A stretch of 64,000 nt of DNA from JBOGNO01 sp050747245 (GCA_050747245.1 JBOGNO010000001.1:186001-250000), one strand, 5' to 3'; counted from the stretch's first letter, positions 33,338-43,305 are shown. The notes: generated by a model from the letters alone, not told the origin. Numbers and translations: made by a program.

Positions 33338-35794
33338 TTAGGGCTGAGGTTGAGTTGCACCCTTCTCCGCCGGCACGCTTCGGATGGGCATGAATTGCAC
33401 GGACCAGTTCACCGGAACTGTCGGGTTGATCCCCCGGGTGTTGGCGCTCGCGTTGCCCAGCAGTTGAGTGAGCGGAGTCGACAAGCCGCCTCGCGTCCCG
33501 CGAAGCACGCCGGAGAAACTGAATGCGCTCAAATCGGAAATCTGATCGTCAGTTGTTAAGAGGATATAGGTATCGATGCCAAACGGGCTTCCGATGGTGA
33601 TAGTCTCCTCCTCGCTAGTGAGGTCAATTTGGGAAGGCGGACTCGAGCCATCAGGTCGTCTTTCGGGTAGGTAATTTCCTTCCCCCGATCTTGGATAAAG
33701 GAGCAGCCCCTCCCCGTTACACTGAATAGCCATCACGTAAACCCACCTTCGAGGCGTGGTCGCGTCCAATTTTTTTCCGGCTTTGAGCACTAAGCCAAAC
33801 GTCTCACCTTCCACCACGGTTCCGTCTTCGACGAGTGCGTCGCCACCGGACCGGCTTGCTCTTTTGGATTCCATTTTTTTCAGAGCCAAATGGTAGGGGA
33901 AGCCCGTGCTCGCGCCCCCGGGAGGAACCGGCAGCTCGAGCCAGGAACGGATGCGCGCGAGGCGGTCAGCAAAATCTGTCAGGGTTTGTGATGCCTGTTG
34001 GAGAGACTCCGAAGTACGCCCCAGAGCGATCCAGTTCGTTCTTGGCGGGTATGGGGAATCGCTCGAACACACGTTGCCGTTGTCATCCGCACTCAATTTC
34101 CGCTTGGAAATGTCATCGCTGGTGTTCTTCTGCAGCCACGCATACTCCAAACCGGTATCCGCCGCCCATCGCCCGATCAAAAAGTATTGTGCGTTTTCCG
34201 GTTTCGAGGTGAGTTCCACAGCACTGTTGGCTGTTCCTGAGCCAAATTGCAAGTTTCGCGATAGCTCACTCGGAGGTGGCAAAGCAAGAAAGAATCTTGC
34301 TTTCTCCGACGTTGAAAATCGACCAGCGATCTCATTTGCAGTGAACGTCCTGCCAAAACTCACGGCAGCGGCGTTCGCCTTGGACAACGTCCACTCAGAA
34401 CCATTCCAAGCCATGATGTAATCCGGCGAAGATCGAACCGGATCGTCGATCCAAATCACATTTTGTGCTTGCTTGAGTTTAGTCACCTCTTCTGCCACGG
34501 CAACGAGATCTGTCTTTGAGAGAGAGGAGGAGGCCATCCACACCTGCAAACGGCTGCTTTCGGGGGCCACCCAATCCGTGAGCTCGAAGAGGTCGCCGGG
34601 CCGAATGTCATGCGAAGTGGCGGGAGAAATTACTTGGGCTTTCGACCGGGCGAGTCCTTCGACTTGAATGATGCGCACTCGGATTTCGGGCAGGCCGGAG
34701 GGCACTCCGACTTTGCGCAATTCACTGTCCACCCCAAGTCCCAGTGCGAGACCGCCGTCCAATTCGAAAGTCCCATCCGGCATCGCCCCTTCTGGCCGCA
34801 CCGCAACCGTGAGCCGATCTGAGCCTGAAAAAGTCCCGAAAAGCGATTCCTGCCTTCGATCTGGCGGCGCATCCAAATCCGGTTGCTGGGGTACTCCCAT
34901 CCCGAGTAGCAGGACTTTCACACGCTTGTAGACATCCTGTGCCGGGGAATTGGCCGGAAGGGTTTGCAGTGCGTCGAGAAGAGCGACGGTAAATGCCCCG
35001 TGAGGCTTTCCGTCCTTTCCCGTCCACTCCAAAGCAGATTGGTCATGTTGCGTCGCCGAGAAAACGAGCGCGCCTCCGGGACGCTCCTCCGGCTTGGTCC
35101 CGGGCTTTCCGTCAGGTCCCTTGTCGGGTGGATCCGCTGCGTCGCGCGGATCGTAGGGAAGAAATCGCGCTCGGCCCTGCATGCCTGACACAAGGCCGCG
35201 CGCGATCGAGCCGCTGTGACAGCTATCGAAGATGGCAGTCAGGGTTATCCCTTTGTCCACGATCTGATTGAAGAGCCGAACAATCTCCTTGTCTCGCACA
35301 TCCCAATGACCACTGCTCGCGTCGGCGGGAACCAGGGTTTCATCCAGATGAAACGGCTTGTCCGTGAGCGAATTAAATCTCTGAGAGCCGTGGCCGGCGT
35401 AATAGAAGACGACGATGTCACCGCGACTTGGCTCTTGGAGCAGATACCGGCTCATCGCTCCCAGGATTGCTTCGCGCGTGGCTTGTCCCTCACTCAAGAC
35501 GTGTATGTTCTGCTCCTGAAAGCCAAACTTGGAACTGGCCAGCAAATCGTGCATTGCTTGAACATCGTCCAGCGAGCCATCCAGGTTTTCCCAGACGGGC
35601 AGGTCCCATCGGCTGGATCCGGGCGTGCCGGTTCGTTGTCCTGCGTCGTGCGGCTTGGCGATGGATTTCCCCGCCGGCTGGTACGTATTGATTCCGATCA
35701 GCAGGGCCCGCTTCGTCTGAGCCCCCGCTGATGGAACCAGCAGCAGGCTCAGAAAGCACATAACGTAGACGCGGTACGCCGGTCGAGAAATCAT
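33338..35794 (-). CDS. Secreted caspase-like (C14/orthocaspase) peptidase
   Basis: An 818-residue protein. A signal peptide (CFLSLLLVPSAGAQ) leads into a caspase-fold p20 domain: RALLIGINTYQ, VVFYYAGHGSQ with the catalytic His, and AIFDSCHSGS with the catalytic Cys. About 70 residues after the Cys a loop rich in Asp, Gly, Lys and Pro may be a cleavage or linker segment. The C-terminal 500 residues hold beta-rich regions with no domain that I recognise. It should cut after Arg/Lys or Asp in the periplasm or outside. Start chosen at the ATG before the signal peptide; the ribosome binding site is weak. Confidence 0.88.
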   Translation of the reverse strand: MISRPAYRVYVMCFLSLLLVPSAGAQTKRALLIGINTYQPAGKSIAKPHDAGQRTGTPGSSRWDLPVWENLDGSLDDVQAMHDLLASSKFGFQEQNIHVLSEGQATREAILGAMSRYLLQEPSRGDIVVFYYAGHGSQRFNSLTDKPFHLDETLVPADASSGHWDVRDKEIVRLFNQIVDKGITLTAIFDSCHSGSIARGLVSGMQGRARFLPYDPRDAADPPDKGPDGKPGTKPEERPGGALVFSATQHDQSALEWTGKDGKPHGAFTVALLDALQTLPANSPAQDVYKRVKVLLLGMGVPQQPDLDAPPDRRQESLFGTFSGSDRLTVAVRPEGAMPDGTFELDGGLALGLGVDSELRKVGVPSGLPEIRVRIIQVEGLARSKAQVISPATSHDIRPGDLFELTDWVAPESSRLQVWMASSSLSKTDLVAVAEEVTKLKQAQNVIWIDDPVRSSPDYIMAWNGSEWTLSKANAAAVSFGRTFTANEIAGRFSTSEKARFFLALPPPSELSRNLQFGSGTANSAVELTSKPENAQYFLIGRWAADTGLEYAWLQKNTSDDISKRKLSADDNGNVCSSDSPYPPRTNWIALGRTSESLQQASQTLTDFADRLARIRSWLELPVPPGGASTGFPYHLALKKMESKRASRSGGDALVEDGTVVEGETFGLVLKAGKKLDATTPRRWVYVMAIQCNGEGLLLYPRSGEGNYLPERRPDGSSPPSQIDLTSEEETITIGSPFGIDTYILLTTDDQISDLSAFSFSGVLRGTRGGLSTPLTQLLGNASANTRGINPTVPVNWSVQFMPIRSVPAEKGATQPQP

Positions 35795-35914
35795 GGAGAA
35801 CGGAAAAACTAGAACAAACGGCACTACGGACGCCTCAAGACGCCGGTGGAGCACTTCGCTTGAAGGCGCAAGCGACCTCACATCCGCGGCCTCGCCTAGG
35901 CACAGTTTTAATTT

Positions 35915-36421
35915 CTAGTTACCGAGCCGCCAAGTATAGGAGCCTCCGGCGGAACAAGAGAAGACGTGAGGGCCCCAGTAGTGGTCGGGGCCGTCCACAA
36001 ACGTGGCAACGGCGTAAACCGACGTCGGGCCATTTCCAGTAATCCCGATGAGGTCCCCGAAACGATTGACCGTTCCCACGAAGTTGCCGTCCACATAGAC
36101 CTGAATCAGCCACTCCGTACGATTGTCAACGTGAACCTGGCACGCATACGGTCCGGCACCACGGGCTTTTCCACCCTTGTTTGGCGGAGCCGGCGTGTGC
36201 ATGTTGGCATTGTTCTTTGTGGAGCTATCTTTGACGTTCGCATCGGCTCCGCCCTGATCGCGGGTTTGGGACTGCGTCGTAACGACCTGTGAATTGGATG
36301 CAGGTTTCTTTTGACCCTGAGCATATCCTTCCTGTGCTGCACAAGCCGTCGCAAGCGAGCCGCAGAGCACCAAGCCTGCGAGCGCGAGTAGAAGAGTCTG
36401 GATACTTTTTCGGTTCTGCAT
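35915..36421 (-). CDS. Small secreted hypothetical protein
   Basis: A 168-residue protein with a signal peptide (LLLALAGLVLCGSLATACAAQE). A polar linker rich in Gln, Asn, Thr and Lys (about 28-85) is followed by a compact domain (YACQVHVDNRTEWLIQVYVDGNFVGTVNRFGD ... WGPHVFSC) with two cysteines that may form a disulfide. I do not recognise the fold; a beta-sandwich is likely. A strong GGAGGGG precedes the ATG. It lies 120 bases upstream of the caspase-like gene on the same strand, so the two may form a unit. Confidence 0.75.
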   Translation of the reverse strand: MQNRKSIQTLLLALAGLVLCGSLATACAAQEGYAQGQKKPASNSQVVTTQSQTRDQGGADANVKDSSTKNNANMHTPAPPNKGGKARGAGPYACQVHVDNRTEWLIQVYVDGNFVGTVNRFGDLIGITGNGPTSVYAVATFVDGPDHYWGPHVFSCSAGGSYTWRLGN

Positions 36422-36776
36422 GAGCCCCTCCCTCTGGTGAATTCTCGCGGACGCTATCATATCGAACCCCGGACGCGCAATTGAAACTCCAACGACTCGG
36501 TTGGCGTGTGAGACGCGACGTCCCCTCAGCCTGCGACCAAACGGACATTGTCACCCACAAAGGAGACTCCCAGCGGAAACGTGTCCCGTTCGGCAACAGA
36601 CCATCCCGAAAGCGGTCAGCCAGCGGGTGGCTGAGCCAGAACTTGAAACTTCTAAATCGACTTCGGGCAAGGATCTCCTTTTCCAGCGAAATCGGCGTGG
36701 GGCTTGCTCACCATTCCTGGCTGTAGACGTCCTACATGTTTGGGTGTAGGAGCTCTACATCCCGGGGGAACCGTAG
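36422..36776. other. Intergenic stretch with PadR operators at its right end
   Basis: This is the divergent region between the secreted protein gene and the PadR gene. Apart from the two operators at 36722-36759, I see no gene or clear promoter. Confidence 0.45.
36722..36759 (+). promoter_or_regulatory. Two tandem PadR operators
   Basis: TGTAG-ACGTC-CTACA (36722-36736) and TGTAG-GAGCT-CTACA (36745-36759) are identical dyads with five-base centres, 23 bp apart centre to centre (about two helical turns). They lie 18 bases before the PadR start codon, where bound repressor would block transcription of padR and both permease genes. Confidence 0.75.
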
Positions 36777-37136
36777 ATGAAAGAGCGCTACCGAAATCGC
36801 CTCGAAATCCTGCAGGGCACGCTCGATCTGCTCATCTTGCAGACCCTGCTCTGGGGACCGCAGCACGGCTATGGCCTCAGCCAGGCCATTCGCGCCAATT
36901 CCGGCGAGCTTTTGCAAATTGAGACCGGCTCGCTTTATCCGGCTCTCCACCGCCTTGAAAAGGAAGCTTCTATCGCCGCGGGATGGAAAGTTTCTGAAAA
37001 CAAGCAGCGCGTGCGCGTCTATCGCCTCACCCCGCGAGGCCGCAAGCAACTCACCTCCGAGCGATCCCGCTGGGCGCAAATCTCCGAAGCTATCGCTGGG
37101 ATCCTGAATCCGGCGAAGGAAGAGAGCAAGGCATGA
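36777..37136 (+). CDS. PadR-family transcriptional regulator
   Basis: A 119-residue repressor with a winged helix. LQGTLDLLILQTL and GPQHGYGLSQAI are PadR hallmarks; IETGSLYPALHRLEKEA is the recognition helix and VYRLTPRGRKQL the wing. The short C-terminal helix dimerises. It overlaps the first permease gene by four bases. Such PadR genes regularly precede ADOP permeases in Acidobacteria, so it probably represses its own operon through the two dyads upstream. Confidence 0.93.
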   Translation: MKERYRNRLEILQGTLDLLILQTLLWGPQHGYGLSQAIRANSGELLQIETGSLYPALHRLEKEASIAAGWKVSENKQRVRVYRLTPRGRKQLTSERSRWAQISEAIAGILNPAKEESKA

Positions 37137-39748
37137 GAATCCGCTTCTGGTGGCGCAAACGCGAAGAGCTTGACGAGGAAATTGCCAGCCATCTCGCGAT
37201 GGCGAAGCGCGAACGCCTCGATCGGGGCGAATCCGCTCCCGATGCCGATTCCTCCGCTCGCCGTGAACTCGGAAACGTCGCACTCATCAAGGAGACAACG
37301 CGCGACACCTGGGGCGGCCGCTGGCTCGAAGAATTCGCTCAAGACATTCGCTACGGCCTGCGCATGCTGGTGAAGAATCCCGGTTTCGCCTGCACGGCCA
37401 TTCTCGTTTTGACACTCGGTATTTGCTCGAGTGTGGCTATTTTCGCGTTTGTGGATGCCGCGCTGATCAAACCATTGCCCTACACCAATCCCAATCGCCT
37501 CGTCGAAGTGACGGAAAGCATCTCGGTGTTTCCTCGTGCCAATCTCTCCATTCCTGACTATCTCGATTGGAAAAAACTCAACCATGTCTTCAGCGCGATG
37601 GATGTCTGGACCGGAAGCGGCTACGTTCTGAATACACCCGCGGGCACTCAACTGGTGATGGGCGCTCGCGTGAGCGATGGTTTCTTCCGCACGCTCGGTA
37701 TATCTCCGATGCTTGGCCGGGATTTCTATGCTGGCGAGGATTTGCCCAGCGCGCCTCGCACCGTTATGCTGACGAACGCCGCCTGGCAGAAATGGTTCGG
37801 CGGAAAGAACGATGTGATCGGACAGCCGGTCACACTCAGCGGAAATTCGTACACCATCATCGGCGTGTTGCCTCGGAATTTTCAATTCGCTCCCAGAGGC
37901 GACGCAGAATTCTGGACTACGCTTCACGCTGAGAATTCCTGTGACCTCCGGCGAAGCTGCCACGGCCTCGTCGGAGTTGGGCGGCTCAAGGATGGCGTCT
38001 CTGTCCAAACAGCTCTCGCCGACATGAAGTCCATCGCGGCGCAGCTTGAACGCCAGTATCCCGATTCCAACCGAGGTCAGGGCGCGAGCGTAATTCCCCT
38101 CTCCGAAGCAATCACCGGAGACGTTCGTCCCCTTCTGCTTGTACTGCTCGGCGGCGCTGGACTCTTGCTGCTGATCGCCTGCGTGAACGTCACCAGCCTG
38201 CTCCTGGTCCGCTCCGAGAGCCGCAAGCGCGAGATCGCCGTTCGTGGCGCGCTCGGAGCATCGCCCGCGCGATTGATCCGCCAATTTGTAGCCGAAGGAT
38301 TCGTGCTGGTCGCGGCGGGCAGCCTGCTCGGTCTGATTTCTGCCGAGTGGGCCATGCAGCTCCTCACCCGGCTCATCCCCGAGGACATGATGGCGCGGAT
38401 GCCCTATTTGCAGGGGCTTGGTTTGAATCTCCGCGTGGTGGCTTTTGCCGTTGCAATTTCGCTGCTAGCCGCGATTCTGTTCGCCCTTGCTCCCTCTGTG
38501 CGCCTGTCTTTGTCGGAGTTGCGCGAAGGCTTGAGCGAAGGGGGCCGCACCGCTGCGGGAACTCTCTGGCGCCGTTTCGGTGCCAATCTCGTGGTCGTGG
38601 AGCTGACTATCGCCATGGTGCTGTTGGCGGGCGCCGGGCTGCTGGGAAAGAGCTTCTACCGTCTGCTCCACGTGGAGCTAGGTTTCGACCCCGATCATCT
38701 AGCCATGCTGGCGGTAATGGCCCCGGATACCAGCTATGGCAAGGACGAGCAGCAGGTTGCTCTCGCGCGTCGGGTCGTCAGCCGTGTCGCGAGCTTGCCG
38801 GGCATCCAGTCCGTTGGCATCACCACTAGGATGCCCTTGAGTGGAAATGGCAACACCGAGTGGATCCGCATCGTGGGCCGGTCGTACCACGGTGAGCACA
38901 ACGAAGTGAACGGACGCTCTGTGAGCTCCGATTATTTCACAACCCTGCATGCGAAACTTTTGCGCGGCCGCTACTTCACCGACGCCGAAGATGCTTCGAA
39001 GCCCGGCGTCATGATCATCAACCGGACGCTCGCAAGACAATACTTTCCAGGTGAAGATCCCATCGGAAAGAGCATTGGCGATACGGACCTCTCACCGAAG
39101 TCCGTCAGGGAAATCGTCGGCATCGTTGATGATGTGAAGGAGGGCTCGCTGGATTCAGAGCTTTGGCCTGCCATTTATGTTCCTTTTAATCAGAGCCCAG
39201 ACAACGTTTTCTTTCTCGTCGCGCGAACCCCACAAGCCGGACAGTCAGTGATTCCCACGATGGATGCTGCCATTCGTCAAATCGACTCGAGTCTCGGGAC
39301 GGTTGACGAATTCACTATGCAAGAAAGAATCGATAATTCGCCGACTGCCTACGTGCACCGTTCCTCCACCTGGCTGGTAGGCGGTTTCGCTGTCCTGGCT
39401 TTGCTGCTCGGCGTGGTCGGGCTCTACGGAGTTATCGCCTACACGGTCAGCCAAAGAACCCGCGAGATCGGCATTCGCATGGCGCTCGGAGCGCAGCGCA
39501 GCTCCGTGTATCGCCTCTTCCTGAAAAAGGCGGGATGGCTCGTTGCGCTGGGAATTTCCCTGGGCCTGGTCTGTTCGGTCGCTGCCGGATCGCTGATGCG
39601 TGCTCTGCTTTTCGGCGTAACTTCGTGGGATGTGCCAACCTTGGCCGCCGTCTCGGCTTTGCTGGCTCTCGCGGCGCTCTTGGCCAGCTTCTTCCCTGCC
39701 CGCCGCGCCACCCGTGTCGATCCTGTAATCGCTCTGCGCTACGAATAA
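37133..39748 (+). CDS. ADOP-family MacB-like permease 1
   Basis: An 871-residue membrane protein. Residues about 1-75 form the N-terminal region characteristic of acidobacterial duplicated orphan permeases (WWRKREELDEEIASHLAMAKRERL). A first helix near 95-115 is followed by a large MacB-type periplasmic domain (about 115-330). Then come an FtsX helix block, a second periplasmic domain (about 500-720) and a final block of three helices ending FPARRATRVDPVIALRYE. It has the MacB permease layout twice over but no ATPase domain. Substrate and energy source are unknown. It is translationally coupled to padR. Confidence 0.93.
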   Translation: MRIRFWWRKREELDEEIASHLAMAKRERLDRGESAPDADSSARRELGNVALIKETTRDTWGGRWLEEFAQDIRYGLRMLVKNPGFACTAILVLTLGICSSVAIFAFVDAALIKPLPYTNPNRLVEVTESISVFPRANLSIPDYLDWKKLNHVFSAMDVWTGSGYVLNTPAGTQLVMGARVSDGFFRTLGISPMLGRDFYAGEDLPSAPRTVMLTNAAWQKWFGGKNDVIGQPVTLSGNSYTIIGVLPRNFQFAPRGDAEFWTTLHAENSCDLRRSCHGLVGVGRLKDGVSVQTALADMKSIAAQLERQYPDSNRGQGASVIPLSEAITGDVRPLLLVLLGGAGLLLLIACVNVTSLLLVRSESRKREIAVRGALGASPARLIRQFVAEGFVLVAAGSLLGLISAEWAMQLLTRLIPEDMMARMPYLQGLGLNLRVVAFAVAISLLAAILFALAPSVRLSLSELREGLSEGGRTAAGTLWRRFGANLVVVELTIAMVLLAGAGLLGKSFYRLLHVELGFDPDHLAMLAVMAPDTSYGKDEQQVALARRVVSRVASLPGIQSVGITTRMPLSGNGNTEWIRIVGRSYHGEHNEVNGRSVSSDYFTTLHAKLLRGRYFTDAEDASKPGVMIINRTLARQYFPGEDPIGKSIGDTDLSPKSVREIVGIVDDVKEGSLDSELWPAIYVPFNQSPDNVFFLVARTPQAGQSVIPTMDAAIRQIDSSLGTVDEFTMQERIDNSPTAYVHRSSTWLVGGFAVLALLLGVVGLYGVIAYTVSQRTREIGIRMALGAQRSSVYRLFLKKAGWLVALGISLGLVCSVAAGSLMRALLFGVTSWDVPTLAAVSALLALAALLASFFPARRATRVDPVIALRYE

Positions 39749-39760
39749 GGAGCGCGATTC

Positions 39761-42406
39761 ATGAAATCTTGGTGGCGCAAACGCAGAGAATTTGACGAAG
39801 AAATCGCCAGCCATCTCGCGATGGCCAAGCGCGACCGCCTCGAGCGCGGCGAATCCGCCACGCACGCCGATTCCGCCGCTCGGCTCGAACTCGGCAATGT
39901 CAGCCTCATTAGAGAGACCACTCGCGACGCCTGGGGCTGGCGCTGGCTCGAAGAACTTGGCCGGGACAGCCGCTACGGTCTGCGGATGATGCGGCGAACT
40001 CCCGGCATTACAGCCGTAGCGATTCTCACGCTCGCCCTGGGGATTGGTGCGAACACGGCGATCTTTAGCCTCGTGGATGCATTCTTGCTGAAACTCTTGC
40101 CGGTCAAGGATCCCCAACAGCTGGTCATTATTAACCGCACCGTGCCTACAGGTGGAATCGAAAACGATTTCACTTATCTGACGTTTGAGCAATTTCGCGA
40201 TCGCAATCACTCCTTCTCCGGCCTCTTTGCGCGCGATGACTCCCGCGTCAGCGTGACCATCGCAGGCCGACCTGAATTGGTCTGGGGAGATTTTGTCTCG
40301 GGGAGCTACTTCGAGGTGTTGGGAGTCACCGGCATGCTTGGCCGGACATTTACGCCCGGCGATGACCGTGCCGGACAAAAGCCCGTCGCAGTCATTACCT
40401 ACAGCTTTTGGGAACGGCAGTTCGCGAGTGATCCCTCAATCGTGGGCAAGCCGATTTTCGTCGGGAAGATCCCTTTTACCGTAATCGGCGTAACGCCGCC
40501 GGAATTTCATGGCCTAGGTCGCGCGAACGTGGGCGTTGACGTCATTCTTCCCATGTTCATTCAACCGCAGCTGGCGTTAAAGGACCACGACACTTTTGAA
40601 GTCATCGCGCGGTTGAAACCCGGCGTCACACCCGAACAAGCGCGGGCCGATTTGGACGTCATCTTCCAGCAAGCCTTGAGGGAGGCTACCGGCACATCGC
40701 TCACGCCTCAGCAACAGTCGGAACTGAGCGCGCAGAGAATCTCAATCAAACCCGGTCTACGCGGCACAGCGAATCCGAATGACTCCTTCGCCCAAGGGCT
40801 GCGAATTCTGCTCGTCGTCGTTGGCATTGTCCTGCTGATCGCCTGTGTGAACATTGCCAATCTGTTGTTGGCTCGCGGCGCCGCACGTCAGAAAGAGATC
40901 GCCGTGCGGCTGGCGCTCGGTGCGGGGAGAGGGCGGTTGATCCGCCAATTACTCATCGAGTGCGTCTCTCTGGCGGTGCTCGGCGGGGCGCTCGGGCTGT
41001 TGTTTGCGAAATGGAGCGTGAGCATGCTCCTCACCGTCCTTTTTTATGGCGATAGCCCGGTTCCATTTGAGCTCCCTCTGGACGCGAAAATGTTCGCCTT
41101 CACCGCCGGCCTGTCGGTGCTCACGGGGATCTTGTTCGGCCTCGTTCCCGCCCTCGCGGCGACTCATGTCGACCTCAACCCAGCCCTCAAAGGAACTGAG
41201 AGCACCTCGGAGTCCCATCCATTGCGCGGCGGCTTCGCTAAATCGCTCATCGTTTCCCAAGTAGCCCTCTCACTGGCACTGCTCGTCGGAGCCGGACTCC
41301 TGCTCCGCAGCATTCGGCAGCTCTACGCTGTGGACTCCGGATACGACCGCAACAGAGTCGTGACGATGTGGGCATTCCCCGTCCTGATCGGCTACGACCA
41401 CACGAAAGAATTAAGTCTCTATGGCGACTTGCTCGACAAATTGAACGCTATTCCGGGAGTGCAATCCGCCAGCATTTCGCGGTTTCGCATGGTTTTCGGC
41501 AAGTGGAACCGAAGGGTTTGGGTGCAGGGCGCCGAGCCGATTGCCGGCGATACCCGCGCGGCCTATTGCGATCCCATTGGCCCGCGCTTTTTCGAGACCC
41601 TGGGAATTCCCCTCTTGCTCGGCCGGGAGATCCTTCCTTCGGACACGGCATCCTCGGGCAAGGTTGCGGTAATCAGTGAATCCATGGCTCGAAACTATTT
41701 CCCTGATCAAAACTCCATCGGACGGCGCTTCGGTTTCGATGGGCCGCAATCGAGCGGCAGCACGGAAGTGGTCGGCGTCGCGAAAGATATCAAACATCAA
41801 CCCAACCGCAATGAGCGGCGCGAAGCTGTCTATATTCCTTACACGCAGGCCCCGCCGGAAATTCTGGGACAGATCAATCTCTTGTTCCGCACCGACGTGA
41901 ATCTGGCTGGCGTCATCCCCGCGGTCCGCCGGGAAGTCCAATCCGTCGAGCCGAACCTGCCTCTTGTCGATATCAAAACCGAGGCCGCGGAAATGGATGA
42001 ATATCTCGGCGATGAGAGGTCGCTCGCCACGCTCTTGAGTTTCTTCGGAGCCCTGGCGCTGGGCCTCGCTTCAATCGGGCTTTACGGGACGATGTCTTAC
42101 GCTGTCGCGAGGAGAAGTAAGGAACTCGGTATCCGCATGGTGCTAGGCGCCCAAAAAAGGGACATGCTCTGGATGGTCTTGCGCGAAATCCTCTCTCTCG
42201 TCGCAATTGGGGTGGCGATCGGAATTCCCGTCGCCTTCGGCGCCGGTCGGCTTCTCGCAAGCATGCTTTTCGGAGTGAAGACGACGGACCCGGAGACATT
42301 TTCCCTCTGCATTCTGGTGATGTTCGCGATCGGGATCTTGGCGGGATACCTCCCCGCCCGCAAAGCTACAAGGGTAGATCCTATGATCGCCTTGCGCTAC
42401 GAATAG
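39761..42406 (+). CDS. ADOP-family MacB-like permease 2
   Basis: An 881-residue paralogue of the preceding permease, 12 bases downstream, with the same order: N-terminal ADOP region (KRREFDEEIASHLAMAKRDRL), first helix, MacB-like periplasmic domain, FtsX block, second periplasmic domain, final helices and the end LPARKATRVDPMIALRYE. The N-terminal and C-terminal 60 residues of the pair are nearly identical, while the periplasmic domains differ, as expected for partners of different specificity. No ABC ATPase gene is nearby, which is normal for this family. Confidence 0.93.
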   Translation: MKSWWRKRREFDEEIASHLAMAKRDRLERGESATHADSAARLELGNVSLIRETTRDAWGWRWLEELGRDSRYGLRMMRRTPGITAVAILTLALGIGANTAIFSLVDAFLLKLLPVKDPQQLVIINRTVPTGGIENDFTYLTFEQFRDRNHSFSGLFARDDSRVSVTIAGRPELVWGDFVSGSYFEVLGVTGMLGRTFTPGDDRAGQKPVAVITYSFWERQFASDPSIVGKPIFVGKIPFTVIGVTPPEFHGLGRANVGVDVILPMFIQPQLALKDHDTFEVIARLKPGVTPEQARADLDVIFQQALREATGTSLTPQQQSELSAQRISIKPGLRGTANPNDSFAQGLRILLVVVGIVLLIACVNIANLLLARGAARQKEIAVRLALGAGRGRLIRQLLIECVSLAVLGGALGLLFAKWSVSMLLTVLFYGDSPVPFELPLDAKMFAFTAGLSVLTGILFGLVPALAATHVDLNPALKGTESTSESHPLRGGFAKSLIVSQVALSLALLVGAGLLLRSIRQLYAVDSGYDRNRVVTMWAFPVLIGYDHTKELSLYGDLLDKLNAIPGVQSASISRFRMVFGKWNRRVWVQGAEPIAGDTRAAYCDPIGPRFFETLGIPLLLGREILPSDTASSGKVAVISESMARNYFPDQNSIGRRFGFDGPQSSGSTEVVGVAKDIKHQPNRNERREAVYIPYTQAPPEILGQINLLFRTDVNLAGVIPAVRREVQSVEPNLPLVDIKTEAAEMDEYLGDERSLATLLSFFGALALGLASIGLYGTMSYAVARRSKELGIRMVLGAQKRDMLWMVLREILSLVAIGVAIGIPVAFGAGRLLASMLFGVKTTDPETFSLCILVMFAIGILAGYLPARKATRVDPMIALRYE

Positions 42407-42417
42407 CCGCGCAGGTG

Positions 42418-43023
42418 CTATTTCATTTCCGGCGCGGCATATTGCGGTCTTCGTGCCGGCGCGCGCCGTTTGAATTCCCGTGAAAGTTTCGCGAGCCACT
42501 GCAGCTCTGTCCGAAACATTGAGATCATGAGCGTGATGGACCACACTGCCTCGTGGAAGCGATGGCCCACTTCATCGATTACCCCTTTGAGCGTGGCTTC
42601 CTCTCGCGCCAGCTCCCTTTCGAGATATTCGCGTCTCCGCCGAACTTGCCGCCGAAAAATGCGTGGCGGAACTTGCCATGAAAGAATCAGCCAGGTCACA
42701 AATGGCGGTCGCTCGCGCACGCTCGTCCATTCTTCTCGTTCGAGCGCCTTGGCAAATGCCCGCCGCCCGCGCGGCGTGGTGGCGAAGACGCTCCGCTCGG
42801 GCCCCGCGACCCGCTCCGCGCTCTTCGCCGCGCGCACTAGTCCCAGTCGCACAAGCTTTTCGAGTGAGTAGTACACCTGCGGTCGCGAAATCCCCGCCCA
42901 GTCGCGCACCTCGCGACGCTCCAGCTCTGCATTCGCCTGATAGCCGTGCATTGCGCGCTCCGCGAGCAGGCTCAGCAGCACCAAGTCCGGAGTCGTCAGC
43001 TCCCTCTTCTCAACTCTGCGCAT
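42418..43023 (-). CDS. PadR-family regulator with long C-terminal domain
   Basis: A 201-residue regulator. LTTPDLVLLSLLAERAMHGYQANAEL and SRPQVYYSLEKLVRLGLV form the PadR winged helix; FATTPRGRRAFAKAL is the wing. About 110-175 is the second PadR domain, a dimerising coiled coil (RRRREYLERELAREEATLKGVIDE). It differs from the short PadR at 36.8 kb. AAGGAGG lies four bases before the ATG. The start overlaps the end of the HHH gene, and the operator at 43337 is 40 bases upstream of that gene. Confidence 0.9.
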   Translation of the reverse strand: MRRVEKRELTTPDLVLLSLLAERAMHGYQANAELERREVRDWAGISRPQVYYSLEKLVRLGLVRAAKSAERVAGPERSVFATTPRGRRAFAKALEREEWTSVRERPPFVTWLILSWQVPPRIFRRQVRRRREYLERELAREEATLKGVIDEVGHRFHEAVWSITLMISMFRTELQWLAKLSREFKRRAPARRPQYAAPEMK

Positions 43024-43297
43024 GACCCTCCTTGCGTTTCCGGCTCCAATACCACCATTGGCATAGCTCCGCCGGCAATCGCGGATTCCGCGCCTGCGCA
43101 ACCGCCGCCGTGAAAACGTCCCGGCAGCAGATGTCAATCCTCTGGCCGCGCAACCGGCAAAGCCTTTCATAAAGAGCCTTCGGATTCTTCCGCGCCAGTT
43201 GCCTGACGCTGCGAATTCTCAGCAACTTAAAAGCGCCCAGCATCGCCGGGCCTACTGAAATCAGTTCCTCCAAACGCCGCGATTCCCTGGCCATCAT
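43010..43297 (-). CDS. Helix-hairpin-helix protein (Cdd1/pathogenicity-locus type)
   Basis: A 95-residue protein. RRLEELISVGPAMLGAFKLLRIRSVRQLA holds a helix-hairpin-helix (SVGPAMLGAF), and LYERLCRLRGQRIDICCRDVFTAAVAQA is the following half, as in the small Cdd1 family. The end is Trp- and Arg-rich (LCQWWYWSRKRK). It may bind DNA, but its role is unknown. AAGGAG lies four bases before the first of two adjacent ATGs. It shares a transcript with the downstream PadR gene. Confidence 0.8.
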   Translation of the reverse strand: MMARESRRLEELISVGPAMLGAFKLLRIRSVRQLARKNPKALYERLCRLRGQRIDICCRDVFTAAVAQARNPRLPAELCQWWYWSRKRKEGHAQS

Positions 43298-43305
43298 TTT
43301 TCTCC

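Noticed and set aside
37019..38284. 421-codon minus-strand frame
   Set aside because: Antisense to the first ADOP permease; no start signals.
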